Source: Lachnospiraceae bacterium (lineage in GTDB: Bacteria; Bacillota; Clostridia; Lachnospirales; Lachnospiraceae). From it: a stretch of DNA of 64,000 bases. The stretch is from the NCBI GenBank assembly GCA_017431515.1, contig JAFRKV010000006.1, positions 1-64,000 of the forward strand, written 5' to 3'. Below, piece by piece: positions 18,388-26,497 of this stretch (position 1 is the stretch's first letter; each line of letters opens with the position of its first letter). Under the pieces are notes generated by a model that was not told the origin of the DNA, searched no databases, and worked only from the letters and a program-made list of their open reading frames with translations. The position numbers and the translations under genes were made by a program.

Positions 18388-19393
18388 TTTCACTTTCCTC
18401 CAATACTCTATGTATCTGAACTGCCACTTCGTATGCAAGATTGACGGGGACAGCGTTCCCCACCTGTTTATACTGCGATGATACGCCTCCGCAAAATTGC
18501 CATTCATCCGGGAAACTCTGGCATCTGGCATTTTCACGAACAGTGAATGGTCTGGCTTCGAGAGGATGACATCTTTCTGTTTGTTTTTGAGACGGTGATG
18601 TCAGCACCGTCAGCGACGGTTCATCAAGACTAAGCCTTCTTAAAATCCCTGTTCTACCGCCGCCCATATACCAACAGCTCTGCATATATTCCTTTGCTAT
18701 CTTTGGATCAATATCCCGCCAATATCCACCCGGCGGAACAAGTTCAAAAATCTTCTTTTTTTTCTCTCCATACGGCACATAAGGAGATTCAGGAACATCA
18801 TTCAGAATGTCACGTAGTACAGGCTTATACTTATGAGGGCGAGGAAATGAATACGAAATTCGGTTCTTTAAGTCATTTCGAATCCCGATCGTTATCAGCC
18901 TCTCCCGTTTTTGTGCAACTCCATAATCCCATGCGTTCATGACTTGTTTTTGAATTGAATACCCCGATTCTTCAAAGACATTCAGCATCGTCTGATAGGT
19001 CTTTCCTCTATCATGAGTAAGGAGGCCTCTTACATTCTCAAACAAAAACATCTTTGGCTGAAGCTTCTGAAGAAAAATAGCATAGTGGTAGAACAGCGTT
19101 CCCCTCGTATCCTCAAAGCCAAGACGTTTACCCGCATAGGAAAATGCCTGACAGGGTGCGCCTCCGGAAAGCAGATCCAGTTCGCCTTTCTTGATATGAA
19201 AATATTCTTCTAAATCCAAACATGATATATTTGCGATATCATCATGGATGACATTCCAATTCGGTCTGTTTTTCCGCAATGTATCACAAGCATCTGCATC
19301 AAACTCAATCAGCCCAATCGTATCAAAGCCGGCCTTTTCTACTCCTAAAGCCAAGCCTCCTGCGCCTGCAAACAGTTCTATCGTTGTGAACAT
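18371..19393 (-). CDS. DNA (cytosine-5-)-methyltransferase of the Eco47II-type system
   Basis: The 340-residue enzyme has the ten-motif m5C layout: motif I ELFAGAGGLALGVEKAGF, motif IV GGAPCQAFSYAGKR with the catalytic Cys, motif VI FLFENVRGLL, motif VIII QKRERLITIGI and motif X YKQVGNAVPVNLAYEV. The target-recognition stretch TVLTSPSQKQTERCHPLEAR resembles GGNCC methylases. It protects host DNA from the partner endonuclease. The ATG at 19393 overlaps the TGA of a small upstream frame (TGATG); an RBS AAGGAGG lies 12 nt upstream. Confidence 0.95.
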   Translation of the reverse strand: MFTTIELFAGAGGLALGVEKAGFDTIGLIEFDADACDTLRKNRPNWNVIHDDIANISCLDLEEYFHIKKGELDLLSGGAPCQAFSYAGKRLGFEDTRGTLFYHYAIFLQKLQPKMFLFENVRGLLTHDRGKTYQTMLNVFEESGYSIQKQVMNAWDYGVAQKRERLITIGIRNDLKNRISYSFPRPHKYKPVLRDILNDVPESPYVPYGEKKKKIFELVPPGGYWRDIDPKIAKEYMQSCWYMGGGRTGILRRLSLDEPSLTVLTSPSQKQTERCHPLEARPFTVRENARCQSFPDEWQFCGGVSSQYKQVGNAVPVNLAYEVAVQIHRVLEESENAVAS

Positions 19394-19707
19394 CAAGCAA
19401 CAATTCCTCCTTGCCATATCAGTATTTGACTCATCATGTATTTTAATCTTGTTCTATGTATTTGTCCAAAACAGAAATCGCTTATGCTGATCCCCATATA
19501 GTTATTATAGAACATGTGTTCTGTTTTTGTAAAGTATTCTTTTTCTTTTAATTGGGTTAAATCAAACTCGAAAATGCAGAAAAGATTATCCTTGCGTGTG
19601 ATAAGATCTTTTTGTCTTTCAATCTTACTATATCTCCGCTTAAAAAGGAAGCCTTGCTTCGCAAGCCTTTGATTAAAAATCAGGCGTGATAACGCATGAT
19701 AATCCAT
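19393..19707 (-). CDS. Possible small protein preceding the methyltransferase, uncertain
   Basis: A 104-residue frame rich in Lys, Arg, Phe and Tyr ends exactly at the methyltransferase start (TGATG), which suggests translational coupling, and it shares the A+T-rich base composition of the R-M genes. It could be a small regulatory or accessory protein, but no HTH or known family is seen. The start ATG lies inside the inverted repeat 19703-19833 and has only a weak RBS (AAGCAGGT). It may instead be a chance frame or the remnant of a longer gene cut by the repeat. Confidence 0.35.
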   Translation of the reverse strand: MDYHALSRLIFNQRLAKQGFLFKRRYSKIERQKDLITRKDNLFCIFEFDLTQLKEKEYFTKTEHMFYNNYMGISISDFCFGQIHRTRLKYMMSQILIWQGGIVA

Positions 19708-19833
19708 ACCTGCTTGTCTGCCTTTTTATCTGCCCACAGATTGATTGTCAACCCCGCAGCCGCTATGCGGTGCGCTTCGCGCAGGGTTGACTATCATCTG
19801 CGGGCAGATATCCTATAATCAAGCAGGTATGGA
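19703..19833. repeat. 131-bp inverted repeat (MITE-like) beside the R-M operon
   Basis: The outer 14 bp TCCATACCTGCTTG (19703-19716) is repeated inverted at 19820-19833. Inside, ATCTGCCCACAGATTGATTG and TCAACCC pair with GGGTTGA..ATCATCTGCGGGCAGAT, and the centre CCGCTATGCGGTGCGCTTCG is itself foldable. Together the arms are about 60 nt each. It could be a non-autonomous mobile element or a large RNA hairpin; no target duplication was identified with certainty. The remaining 19834-19907 shows nothing recognisable. Confidence 0.75.
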
Positions 19834-19907
19834 TTCCTGAGTGCTATCCGCACCTTCAGTTCAAGGTAGCACCACTACTTCCTCCCATACTGTTAACGAC
19901 TATTTTT

Positions 19908-21417
19908 TCATTCCCCCGGTTTTGCGGGAGGGGTCTCTCCTCCCGGTGCGGCCTCTCCGTCAGGCTTTTCCGGCGGCTGTCCGCCTGAAGGGCCTTGTCC
20001 GTTACCGTCCTGTGGCGGCTGCATATCACCGTCCGGAGGTGCCTGCATTCCGTCACCCTGCGGCGGCTGCATATTCCCGTCCGGAGGCGCCTGCATTCCG
20101 TCCATGCCGCTGCCTTCTTCGATCTTGATCTCGATGGCTTCCCCTTCGGATGCGGTTCCTTCCGCATAAGTCTTTCCTCCCACCGTAAGGGTATAGCCGT
20201 TCAAGTCAATGGCATCCGCATCGCAGGTGAGGGATGTGATGGCAGAATCCGCCGTCAGCACCCATTTGGATCCACCGGTCAGTTCCACATAGACCTCTCC
20301 AGCTGCGCCATCCGGATTGATCGCTCCGGTAAAAGTGCTGCCGTCCTGTAAAAACAGGTTCAGCACAGAGATGTCATCGACGATCATGTCCCCGTCTATC
20401 TGCTGCGCGGATGCGGTCAGATTCACTTTGCCGCCGTTAGAGCCCTCGCTGCCCCAGCCTGCGGCCTCCGCCCTCAGGAAGACACCATCGCCGTTGTTTA
20501 CGATCTCAACACCGGACAGGGTGATGTTGGTTGCGGTATTATTTACGAAAAAGATGTCTCCGTTAGCGTTCGTAATGCTTCCGCCGTTTGCGGTGAATTC
20601 CGACAGCCCCGTATCCGCATCGCCGGACATGGACTGATAAATCATGACCGCCTGAAAATGATCGGACTTGTCGCTGTTATGAGTATTGTTGTCCGCATTC
20701 AGCGTACAGTTGTTCAGGGTAACAGAGTTCTTGCCCTCCACGACGACGCCCTGCGACGTGGTAGAAGTAAGCGTCGCGTCATTGACCGTGATGTCCGCCG
20801 TGGAATAAATGGCCGGTGACCCCTTTCCATCCGTCGTATACGCACCGCCGTTGACCGTGACCGTGCCGCCGCCCCGATCGGATCTGATCGCCGCCGAGGA
20901 ATTTCCTGTGGTATGGATGGTCAGATTGGAGGCATTCATCGTGCCGCCTCCTGTGGTCATGATGCCCCCGGAACAGTTCCCGGAGGTATTGATGGTCGTG
21001 TCGGAAATATTGACTGTCGTTCCTTCCCCATAGGAAAAAACTGCGTTGGCATGGGTACCGTCCGTCGTGATCTCCATATCGGATAACGTCAGCTCCGCGC
21101 CGTTCGTAGCAAAGACTGCTGCATTCTCTCCGTAGAAGTCCGCTTCATCTCCCTCCGCGTCTCCGGTCTTATTAACAACAGCATTGCTGTAGGATGCCGT
21201 CTCACCGTCCGCAAGAATGGCATGTCCTCCGTCCTCACTGTTCTCATAAGATGTCCCCGCCTGCGTCTCTTCCGCAGATGTCGCGTCCGTAGCTGTCTCG
21301 ACCGCAGCCGCCTCCGAAGCCGCCTGCGCACCTTCTGCAGTTTCCCCACAGCCAGCCAGGATGAGTGCAGCCGCTGACACGATTGCGATGGCATTTCTCC
21401 ATTTTTCTTTTCTTCAT
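19908..21417 (-). CDS. Beta-helix surface lipoprotein; start out of frame at an A5 tract
   Basis: About 500 residues. After a lipobox (ALILAGCG) comes an acidic linker, then about 300 residues of short Gly/Asn/Thr-rich strands (GTTVNISDTTINTSGNCSGG, NGGAYTTDGKGSPAIYS) typical of a parallel beta-helix, and a Pro/Gly/Asp/Gln-rich tail with GNMQPPQGDGMQAPPDG repeats. The frame open from GTG 21380 lacks the signal-peptide start. A well-placed ATG (21417) with RBS GGAGGG reads MKKRK and would continue as WRNAIAIVSAAALILAGCG if the run of five A at 21402-21406 had four. So it is frameshifted, phase-variable or a sequence error. Likely carbohydrate-related or adhesive; this is inference. Confidence 0.75.
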
Positions 21418-21420
21418 ATG

Positions 21421-21479
21421 CAAATCCCTCCGTGAAAGTGTCTGATTGATGATATCGGATAGTCTACCGGAGGGATTTG
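21421..21479 (-). promoter_or_regulatory. Perfect 12-bp hairpin that hides the ribosome binding site
   Basis: On the minus strand CAAATCCCTCCG (21479-21468) pairs perfectly with CGGAGGGATTTG (21432-21421) across a 35-nt loop. The second arm contains the GGAGGG Shine-Dalgarno sequence of the lipoprotein gene, 8 nt from ATG 21417. A TTGACA and TTCACAT/TTCCACAT direct repeats lie just upstream (about 21488-21515). This could be an RNA thermometer, a protein-binding leader or a riboswitch-like switch. Confidence 0.65.
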
Positions 21480-21558
21480 TGTATTCTGTGTCAAAAATGT
21501 GGAAAGAATGTGAAAACGGGATGCAGCAGAATCGTTTCCTTCTTCATTCAAAAAGCCC

Positions 21559-21588
21559 CTGCCAGCCCCCCTTTTCTATCGTATAATA
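21559..21588 (+). promoter_or_regulatory. Promoter of the GG-leader family, copy A
   Basis: CTGCCAGC, then TATCG directly before TATAATA (-10 at 21582-21587), 17 nt between the -35-like CTGCCA and -10. The core GCCAGC / ATCGTATAATA and its spacing match copy B at 56329-56357. Confidence 0.6.
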
Positions 21589-21608
21589 GAGTAGAGCCCT
21601 AAAACTTC

Positions 21609-21859
21609 ATGGCAAAGGAGCTCATCGCCAAGGCCGGGATGGAATTAAATGACGAGGAACTGGATCAGGTGAGCGGCGGTAATGGTTTTCAGGCCCCGGC
21701 ACTCTCCGCGAGGAGGAGCATAGAGACACCTGCAGGATCTGCCTAAACAGTTACCATTGGACCGATTCCAAACCCACGTCCTGTCCGATTTGCGGTGCTC
21801 CTATTATGCAGGAGCCTTCGATCCCGCCCATAGTGGATTCTCCGCGCTACATCGTGTAA
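21609..21859 (+). pseudogene. Broken double-glycine-leader protein with zinc-ribbon core
   Basis: From ATG 21609 a leader MAKELIAKAGMELNDEELDQ then VSGG is read, ending at TAA 21744-21746 after 45 residues. Another frame takes over with EEEHRDTCRICLNSYHWTDS followed by CPICGAPIM and stops at 21859. The two CxxC pairs are a zinc-ribbon core. A single-base indel near 21690-21710 would join leader and core. The leader matches that of the gene at 58705-59085 from KAEAKEVIAQAGMEL onward, but here the RBS and about 20 leader codons are missing between promoter and ATG. It is therefore probably a dead paralogue. Confidence 0.65.
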
Positions 21860-21931
21860 CAGGCAGCATCGTCTGGTCTGTCCGGCGTCAGAAACGCGTC
21901 GGAGCGCGTCCTTGACATTTTCCGCCTTTTT

Positions 21932-22339
21932 CTACGGACTCTTTTTAATCGTCAGGATGTTCTTTCCGTCCTTGTATTCATACTCCACGGAATCCATGCT
22001 CTGCTTCACGATAAAGATTCCCATGCCGCCGATCTCGCGATCCTCGATGGACTGCGTGGTATCCGGATCAGCCTTTGCAAGGGGATCATAAGGTTTGCCG
22101 TTGTCAATGAATGTGATCTCCACCGACAGCGGGTCTTTGATCACATCCACTCTCACTGTGGCATAGCCGGTTTCTGGATTGTAGGCATAGTGGGCGATAT
22201 TGGCAAAAAGTTCATCCACCGCCACATCGATTGCCATCTGCTCTTTCATCCCGCAGCCATACGCCTGCAGCATTTCGTCCACAAACGCTATGGCCTGATC
22301 CACTTTTTCCGGCGTGGCTTCTATGGTCAGCTCCTTCAT
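21932..22339 (-). CDS. Anti-sigma-factor-type ATP-binding protein (RsbW/HATPase_c_2)
   Basis: A 135-residue GHKL ATPase: N-box AIDVAVDELFANIAHYAY, G1 box FIDNGKPYDPLA, G2-like REIGGMGIFIVKQSMDSVEY and the final strand NILTIKKSP. Such proteins bind and phosphorylate STAS-domain antagonists or hold a sigma factor. ATG 22339 marks the domain start; only a weak RBS is visible. A longer frame upstream (to 22720) is antisense-like and rejected. No STAS or sigma gene is adjacent; it follows the methyltransferase by 70 nt at the end of the ABC transporter operon. It could also be coupled to a PP2C phosphatase elsewhere. Confidence 0.85.
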   Translation of the reverse strand: MKELTIEATPEKVDQAIAFVDEMLQAYGCGMKEQMAIDVAVDELFANIAHYAYNPETGYATVRVDVIKDPLSVEITFIDNGKPYDPLAKADPDTTQSIEDREIGGMGIFIVKQSMDSVEYEYKDGKNILTIKKSP

Positions 22340-22409
22340 CACATGCTGTGCGAAGGGTGTCGCTTCCCCATGCCACAAGCGTTCAAATGCGTTTCTTCCC
22401 CGATCGCCT

Positions 22410-23171
22410 TCACTTCGTCGCGACGATCCGAAACATCGGTGTGGACGCATAGTTGATCCGCTCCGCATCTGTCCAGACCGCTTTCCAGATATCCTCACAG
22501 ATGTCGACAGAGGCATAACCAAGGGAGAGCAGCTTCTCCCGATCCCAGATCGGGCGTGGTTTTTTGGACATAGGCAGCTCCATGGCGATCTCCTCCATGA
22601 CTTCAAATTGATCCCCTGTGTTGAAGTCAATGATAGCCTCTCTCGCCGCGGCCTCCCTGTCTCGATCGTAGGCTTCCTTTGCCGCCTCATCAAACAAGTA
22701 GTGGTACCAGTTCGCGTCAAACACGATCAGCTTCCCCTCCGGCTTCAGCACCCGTTTCCACTCCTCGTAGCACCGGCAGGGATTCTGCAGGTTCCAGGTC
22801 AGATTCCGGTTCACGACGATGTCAAAGGTCTCATCCTCATATTGAAGCGCATCCGCATTCATCTGCCCGAAGGTGATCCGCTCCTCATAGATCCCCGCAT
22901 TTTTCCTTGCTTCCTTCAGCATTTCCTCGGTGCAGTCCGCCGCATGCGGAAAGTAACCTGCCTGGGAAAGCAGGATGGAAAAAAAGCCGGGTCCCGTGCC
23001 GATATCCAGCACCCGGATCTCCTCCCGCGGTTTATCGGGAAATTCGGATTCCAGCGCGGCCAGCCAGCGGTCATTCATCCCCCAGCCGAATTCCTCCCGG
23101 TTCAGTTTGGAATAACTGTCAGCCCTGTGGGTCCAGTAGCTGATGATCCTCTTCATCATTTCTTCTGACAT
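22410..23171 (-). CDS. Class I SAM-dependent methyltransferase
   Basis: The 253-residue protein has the SAM-binding motif I VLDIGTGPGFFSILLSQAG, an acidic loop after strand 2 (ADCTEEML), FDIVVNRNLTWNL as motif IV and LKPEGKLIVFDANWYHYLF as post-motif strand. The fold is that of small-molecule methyltransferases (UbiE-like). It begins 9 nt after the second ABC ATPase and is therefore co-expressed with the transporter. It may modify or synthesise the transported ligand, for example a metal chelator; this is inference. The substrate is unknown. Confidence 0.88.
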   Translation of the reverse strand: MSEEMMKRIISYWTHRADSYSKLNREEFGWGMNDRWLAALESEFPDKPREEIRVLDIGTGPGFFSILLSQAGYFPHAADCTEEMLKEARKNAGIYEERITFGQMNADALQYEDETFDIVVNRNLTWNLQNPCRCYEEWKRVLKPEGKLIVFDANWYHYLFDEAAKEAYDRDREAAAREAIIDFNTGDQFEVMEEIAMELPMSKKPRPIWDREKLLSLGYASVDICEDIWKAVWTDAERINYASTPMFRIVATK

Positions 23172-23180
23172 CGTACTCCC

Positions 23181-23951
23181 TCATACGGCGCTGCAAGAGT
23201 CCTTTACAGCAGCGTCCAAACTTTGTTTTTTTGCATTGTCGATCAGCAGTCTTGTATACGTATGGGACGGATTCCGGAGAAGTTCTGCGGTTCTCCCCGC
23301 TTCCACGCAGACGCCGTCCTTCATCACCATCATGTTTTCACACAGTGCTCCCATCAGGGCGATGTCATGGGAAACAAAGATGGCGGCAAACGCCTTCTGC
23401 TCCCGCAGCCGGCAGAACACCTTCACGATCTCCGCCTGCGTGGAAACGTCCAGGGCGCTGGTGATCTCATCGCATAAAAGAATCCTGACGCCGCTGCAAA
23501 AAGCCCGGATGATGGACATCCGCTGGCACTCCCCGCCGGAAAGCTCGCCAGGGCGTTTTTCCAGCAGTGCCGTCTCAAGATGCGCGGCCTCAAGAAGCGT
23601 GGCAAGATCCCTGCCACCGTCTGTGCAGCTGCATTCTTTGATGGCATCCATCATGGTTCTCCTCGGATCAAAGGAGCTGTACGCATCCTGAAAGATCATC
23701 TGCAAAAACTGTCCTGCATAGCCTTTCCTTTGGGAAGTATATTCTTCCCCCCGGTAAAAAAGATGCCCTTCATCCGGCTTCTCCAGGCCTGCGATCAGAC
23801 GCAGAAGCGTGCTTTTTCCCGATCCGCTTTCTCCCACGATGGCCAGAAATGCCTGCTCCTCAAGCACAAAGGAAAGATCCTCCACCGCCGTGACAGTGCG
23901 CTTTTTCTGTGTGTATTTTTTCTTCAGTCCTGTCCCTTTTAACAGTTCCAT
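23181..23951 (-). CDS. ABC transporter ATP-binding protein (NikE/OppF/DppF type)
   Basis: The 256-residue ATPase carries Walker A GESGSGKSTL, Q-loop MIFQDAYSSFDPRRTM, signature LSGGECQRMSI, Walker B ILLCDEITSALD and the H-loop FVSHD. The DPRRTM segment after the Q-loop is typical of the second ATPase of nickel/peptide importers. ATG 23951 has RBS GGAGGCGGATGTGAG. It pairs with the ATPase at 23992 to power the two permeases. It lacks the C-terminal iron-sulfur or oligopeptide extension of OppF, which fits a short NikE-like form. Confidence 0.92.
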   Translation of the reverse strand: MELLKGTGLKKKYTQKKRTVTAVEDLSFVLEEQAFLAIVGESGSGKSTLLRLIAGLEKPDEGHLFYRGEEYTSQRKGYAGQFLQMIFQDAYSSFDPRRTMMDAIKECSCTDGGRDLATLLEAAHLETALLEKRPGELSGGECQRMSIIRAFCSGVRILLCDEITSALDVSTQAEIVKVFCRLREQKAFAAIFVSHDIALMGALCENMMVMKDGVCVEAGRTAELLRNPSHTYTRLLIDNAKKQSLDAAVKDSCSAV

Positions 23952-23991
23952 CTCACATCCGCCTCCGATGGTGCCGCCGCGTCGCCGATCG

Positions 23992-24756
23992 TTACAGCTT
24001 CGGCACGTCATCAATGAGTTTTCTGGTATAGGCTTCCTTCGGTGCGCTGATGACCGCATGGGCCTCTCCCTGCTCGATGATTTTTCCCCGCGCCATGATC
24101 GCGATGCTGTCGGCGATCTTTCCGGCAAGGCCGAGGTTGTGGGTAACCATGAGGATCGTGGTGCCGGACTCCCTGTTGATCCTGACAAACTCTTCCATGA
24201 CGAGATCCTGTGTATTCACATCCAGCGCACTTGTCGGCTCATCACAGAGCAGGAGCTTCGGCTCCAGTAGCATCGCCGCCGCCACAGCCACTCTCTGATT
24301 CATTCCCCCACTGAGCTCATAGGGCCTCTGCGCCAGGATCTCCTCCGCATGATGAAGTCCCGTGGATGCAAAGGCTTTGATCACCCGCTCCCTTTCATAC
24401 ACCATGTGATGACTCCTTAGGGTCTCTCTGATCTGGGGCTCGTACCTTCTGATCGGATTAAAGGAACCTGCAGGATTCTGCGGAATGACACCGATGGCCT
24501 CCCCCAGGAGGTGGTTTTGTTTTGCCCCCGGACGGGTGGTGATCTCCTGATCCCCAAGGAAGATCTGGCCGGCCTCCACCGTGAGATCCCTGTATCCCGT
24601 GATCGCCTTTAAAAGCGTCGATTTCCCGGCGCCGCTTTCGCCCACAATGCAGACGATCTTGCCGGAAGTCACCTCGAGGTTGATCTCCTGCAGCGCCTTT
24701 CTTTCTTCATAAGACACCGACAGTCCTTTGATTTTCAACATCGTTTGTTCCATCAT
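23992..24756 (-). CDS. ABC transporter ATP-binding protein (NikD/OppD/DppD type)
   Basis: The 254-residue ATPase has Walker A GESGAGKSTL, Q-loop IPQNPAGSFNPIRRYEPQI, signature LSGGMNQRVAVA, Walker B LLLCDEPTSALD and the H-loop MVTHN. The start ATG at 24756 overlaps the permease stop by 4 nt (ATGA). In-frame ATGs at 24753 and 24741 are possible alternatives. It forms a heterodimer with the ATPase encoded next. Confidence 0.92.
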   Translation of the reverse strand: MMEQTMLKIKGLSVSYEERKALQEINLEVTSGKIVCIVGESGAGKSTLLKAITGYRDLTVEAGQIFLGDQEITTRPGAKQNHLLGEAIGVIPQNPAGSFNPIRRYEPQIRETLRSHHMVYERERVIKAFASTGLHHAEEILAQRPYELSGGMNQRVAVAAAMLLEPKLLLCDEPTSALDVNTQDLVMEEFVRINRESGTTILMVTHNLGLAGKIADSIAIMARGKIIEQGEAHAVISAPKEAYTRKLIDDVPKL

Positions 24757-25577
24757 AAGTCTCTGTAGTCCATGACAGCGTCGCCAAGGTAATTGAACAC
24801 GATAATCGTGACAACGATGGCCAGTGCCGGAAACAGCACCGCCCATGGGGCGACCTGAATATAGGCTCTGGCTTCATTGATCATGGAGCCCCATTCCGCC
24901 TGCGGCGGCACCACTCCAAGCCCCAGGAAGGAAAGCCCGGACAGGCCGATCATGGTGATGCCGATCTGGGTCAGCGCATTCGTGAGGATCGGCGCCAAAA
25001 TATTGGGCAGGATGTGCTTTCGCATGATGTAGCCCGTACTCTTCCCCGCCAGAATCGCCGTCTGAATGTAAGGGGCGTGCTTGATGGAAAAGGTATGGCT
25101 TCTGGCAAGTCTGGCGAATCCGACCCACATGGGGATGCCGAGGGCAATCATGGCGCCCTTCAGTCCGCCGCCGAGAATCCCGGCGACCGCGATCGCCACC
25201 ACCATCTGCGGGAAGGAAAGCATGACATCCGCGGATCTCATCAGAATACGATCCAGCATCCCGCCGTAATAGCCGCACAGAATCCCGATCACAGTGCCGA
25301 TCAAAAAGGAAATCGCCACAAGGAAAAAGGTGGCTGCAATGGTCGTCCTTCCGCCGTAAATGATCCTGGACAAGACGCACCTCCCCAGATTGTCCGTGCC
25401 GCAGGGGTAGGTGACGGATGGCGCCTGACGGATGCACGCGGCATTCGTCGCATAAGGGTCATTTGGCGCAAAAACCCCCGCAAACGTCACCACCACAAGG
25501 AGCATTGCGGCCATCGCGGCTGCGATCACGATCCGTCTCATCAGTTTTGCTCTGGTTTTTTTGCTTCTTGTCTTCAT
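24753..25577 (-). CDS. ABC transporter permease (NikC/DppC type)
   Basis: The 274-residue membrane protein has an N-terminal helix (IVIAAAMAAMLLVVVTFAGVF), the family motif PCGTDNLGRCVLSRIIYGGR before the core, five further helices and the EAA loop (ARSHTFSIKHAPYIQTAILA). It ends FNYLGDAVMDYRDL, the family's usual FNLLGDALRDALDP-like tail. Overlaps of 4 nt on both sides put it in the middle of the operon. Confidence 0.93.
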   Translation of the reverse strand: MKTRSKKTRAKLMRRIVIAAAMAAMLLVVVTFAGVFAPNDPYATNAACIRQAPSVTYPCGTDNLGRCVLSRIIYGGRTTIAATFFLVAISFLIGTVIGILCGYYGGMLDRILMRSADVMLSFPQMVVAIAVAGILGGGLKGAMIALGIPMWVGFARLARSHTFSIKHAPYIQTAILAGKSTGYIMRKHILPNILAPILTNALTQIGITMIGLSGLSFLGLGVVPPQAEWGSMINEARAYIQVAPWAVLFPALAIVVTIIVFNYLGDAVMDYRDL

Positions 25578-26497
25578 GTTCTCACCCTCGGGTCAAGCAG
25601 GTGATAACAAAGGTCCGTCAGCTGGTTTATCACCACATAAATGGTTCCCATGATCAGAACAAACCCCATGATCACAGGATAATCTCTGGCTGTGATGGAA
25701 TCCATCACCAGTTTTCCGATCCCCGGCCACCGGAAGATGGTTTCGATCACGACAGAGCCGCCCATCAACATGCCGATCTGAAGCCCCACGATGGTGATCA
25801 CATGCCCCAGGGAATTCCGGATCACGTTAAGGGCGATGTAGCGCTCCTTCACCCCGCGCAGCCGCATTCCGGTCACATAATCCTCCGAAAGCTGCGTGAT
25901 CATCTCGGAGCGGATCTGCCTCGTAAACCGGCTGATCGTGGGGATCGAAAGCGACAACACCGGCAGGATCAGACCTTGCGCAGTGCCATCCGCGATCACC
26001 GGCAGGAGATTTGCCTTGATGCAGAAAAAGTACATCAGCAGCACGGAAATCAGGAAATTAGGAAGAGAATTCCCGATAAAGGAAATGATCCGGATGATAT
26101 GATCCGCAAGCCTGTTCTTTCGAAACGCGGATATAAACGCCAGGGGATAGGATACCAGCAGGGAAAACACGAGGCTTGTCGTGGCAAGAATGGTCGTGTT
26201 TTTCAGCCCCTGCAAAAGTTTCGGCGCCACCGGAAGGTCATCCTTGAAGGACAGCCCGAAATCTCCTCTTACAACGCCAAAAAGCCATTCTCCGTATCTG
26301 ACGAAAAATGGTTTCAGCAATCCGAGTCTTTCCTGCTCCGCCTGTAAAACCTCCTTGGTCACAACGACTCCCTGGGATGTCAGCCGTTTTTCGGCCGGAT
26401 CCCCGGGAGCAATATACAAAAGCAAAAACACAAAGAGGCTGAGGATCAGGAGCAGGACCAACAGCCCTGCGATTTTTCCAAGCGTCTTTTTGATCAC
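25574..26497 (-). CDS. ABC transporter permease (NikB/DppB type)
   Basis: The 307-residue permease opens with a membrane helix (IAGLLVLLLILSLFVFLLLY), a GDPAEKRL periplasmic loop of the DppB family, a core of five more helices, the EAA motif near RLRGVKERYIALNVIRNSLG and a final GSVVIETIFRWPGIGKL block, which is diagnostic. The overlap with the binding-protein gene is 4 nt. Confidence 0.93.
   Translation of the reverse strand: MIKKTLGKIAGLLVLLLILSLFVFLLLYIAPGDPAEKRLTSQGVVVTKEVLQAEQERLGLLKPFFVRYGEWLFGVVRGDFGLSFKDDLPVAPKLLQGLKNTTILATTSLVFSLLVSYPLAFISAFRKNRLADHIIRIISFIGNSLPNFLISVLLMYFFCIKANLLPVIADGTAQGLILPVLSLSIPTISRFTRQIRSEMITQLSEDYVTGMRLRGVKERYIALNVIRNSLGHVITIVGLQIGMLMGGSVVIETIFRWPGIGKLVMDSITARDYPVIMGFVLIMGTIYVVINQLTDLCYHLLDPRVRT

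Noticed and set aside
22340..22720. N-terminal extension of the anti-sigma-type protein
   Set aside because: The upstream part overlaps the methyltransferase in another frame and is Arg/Ser/Thr-rich low-complexity; the domain begins at 22339.
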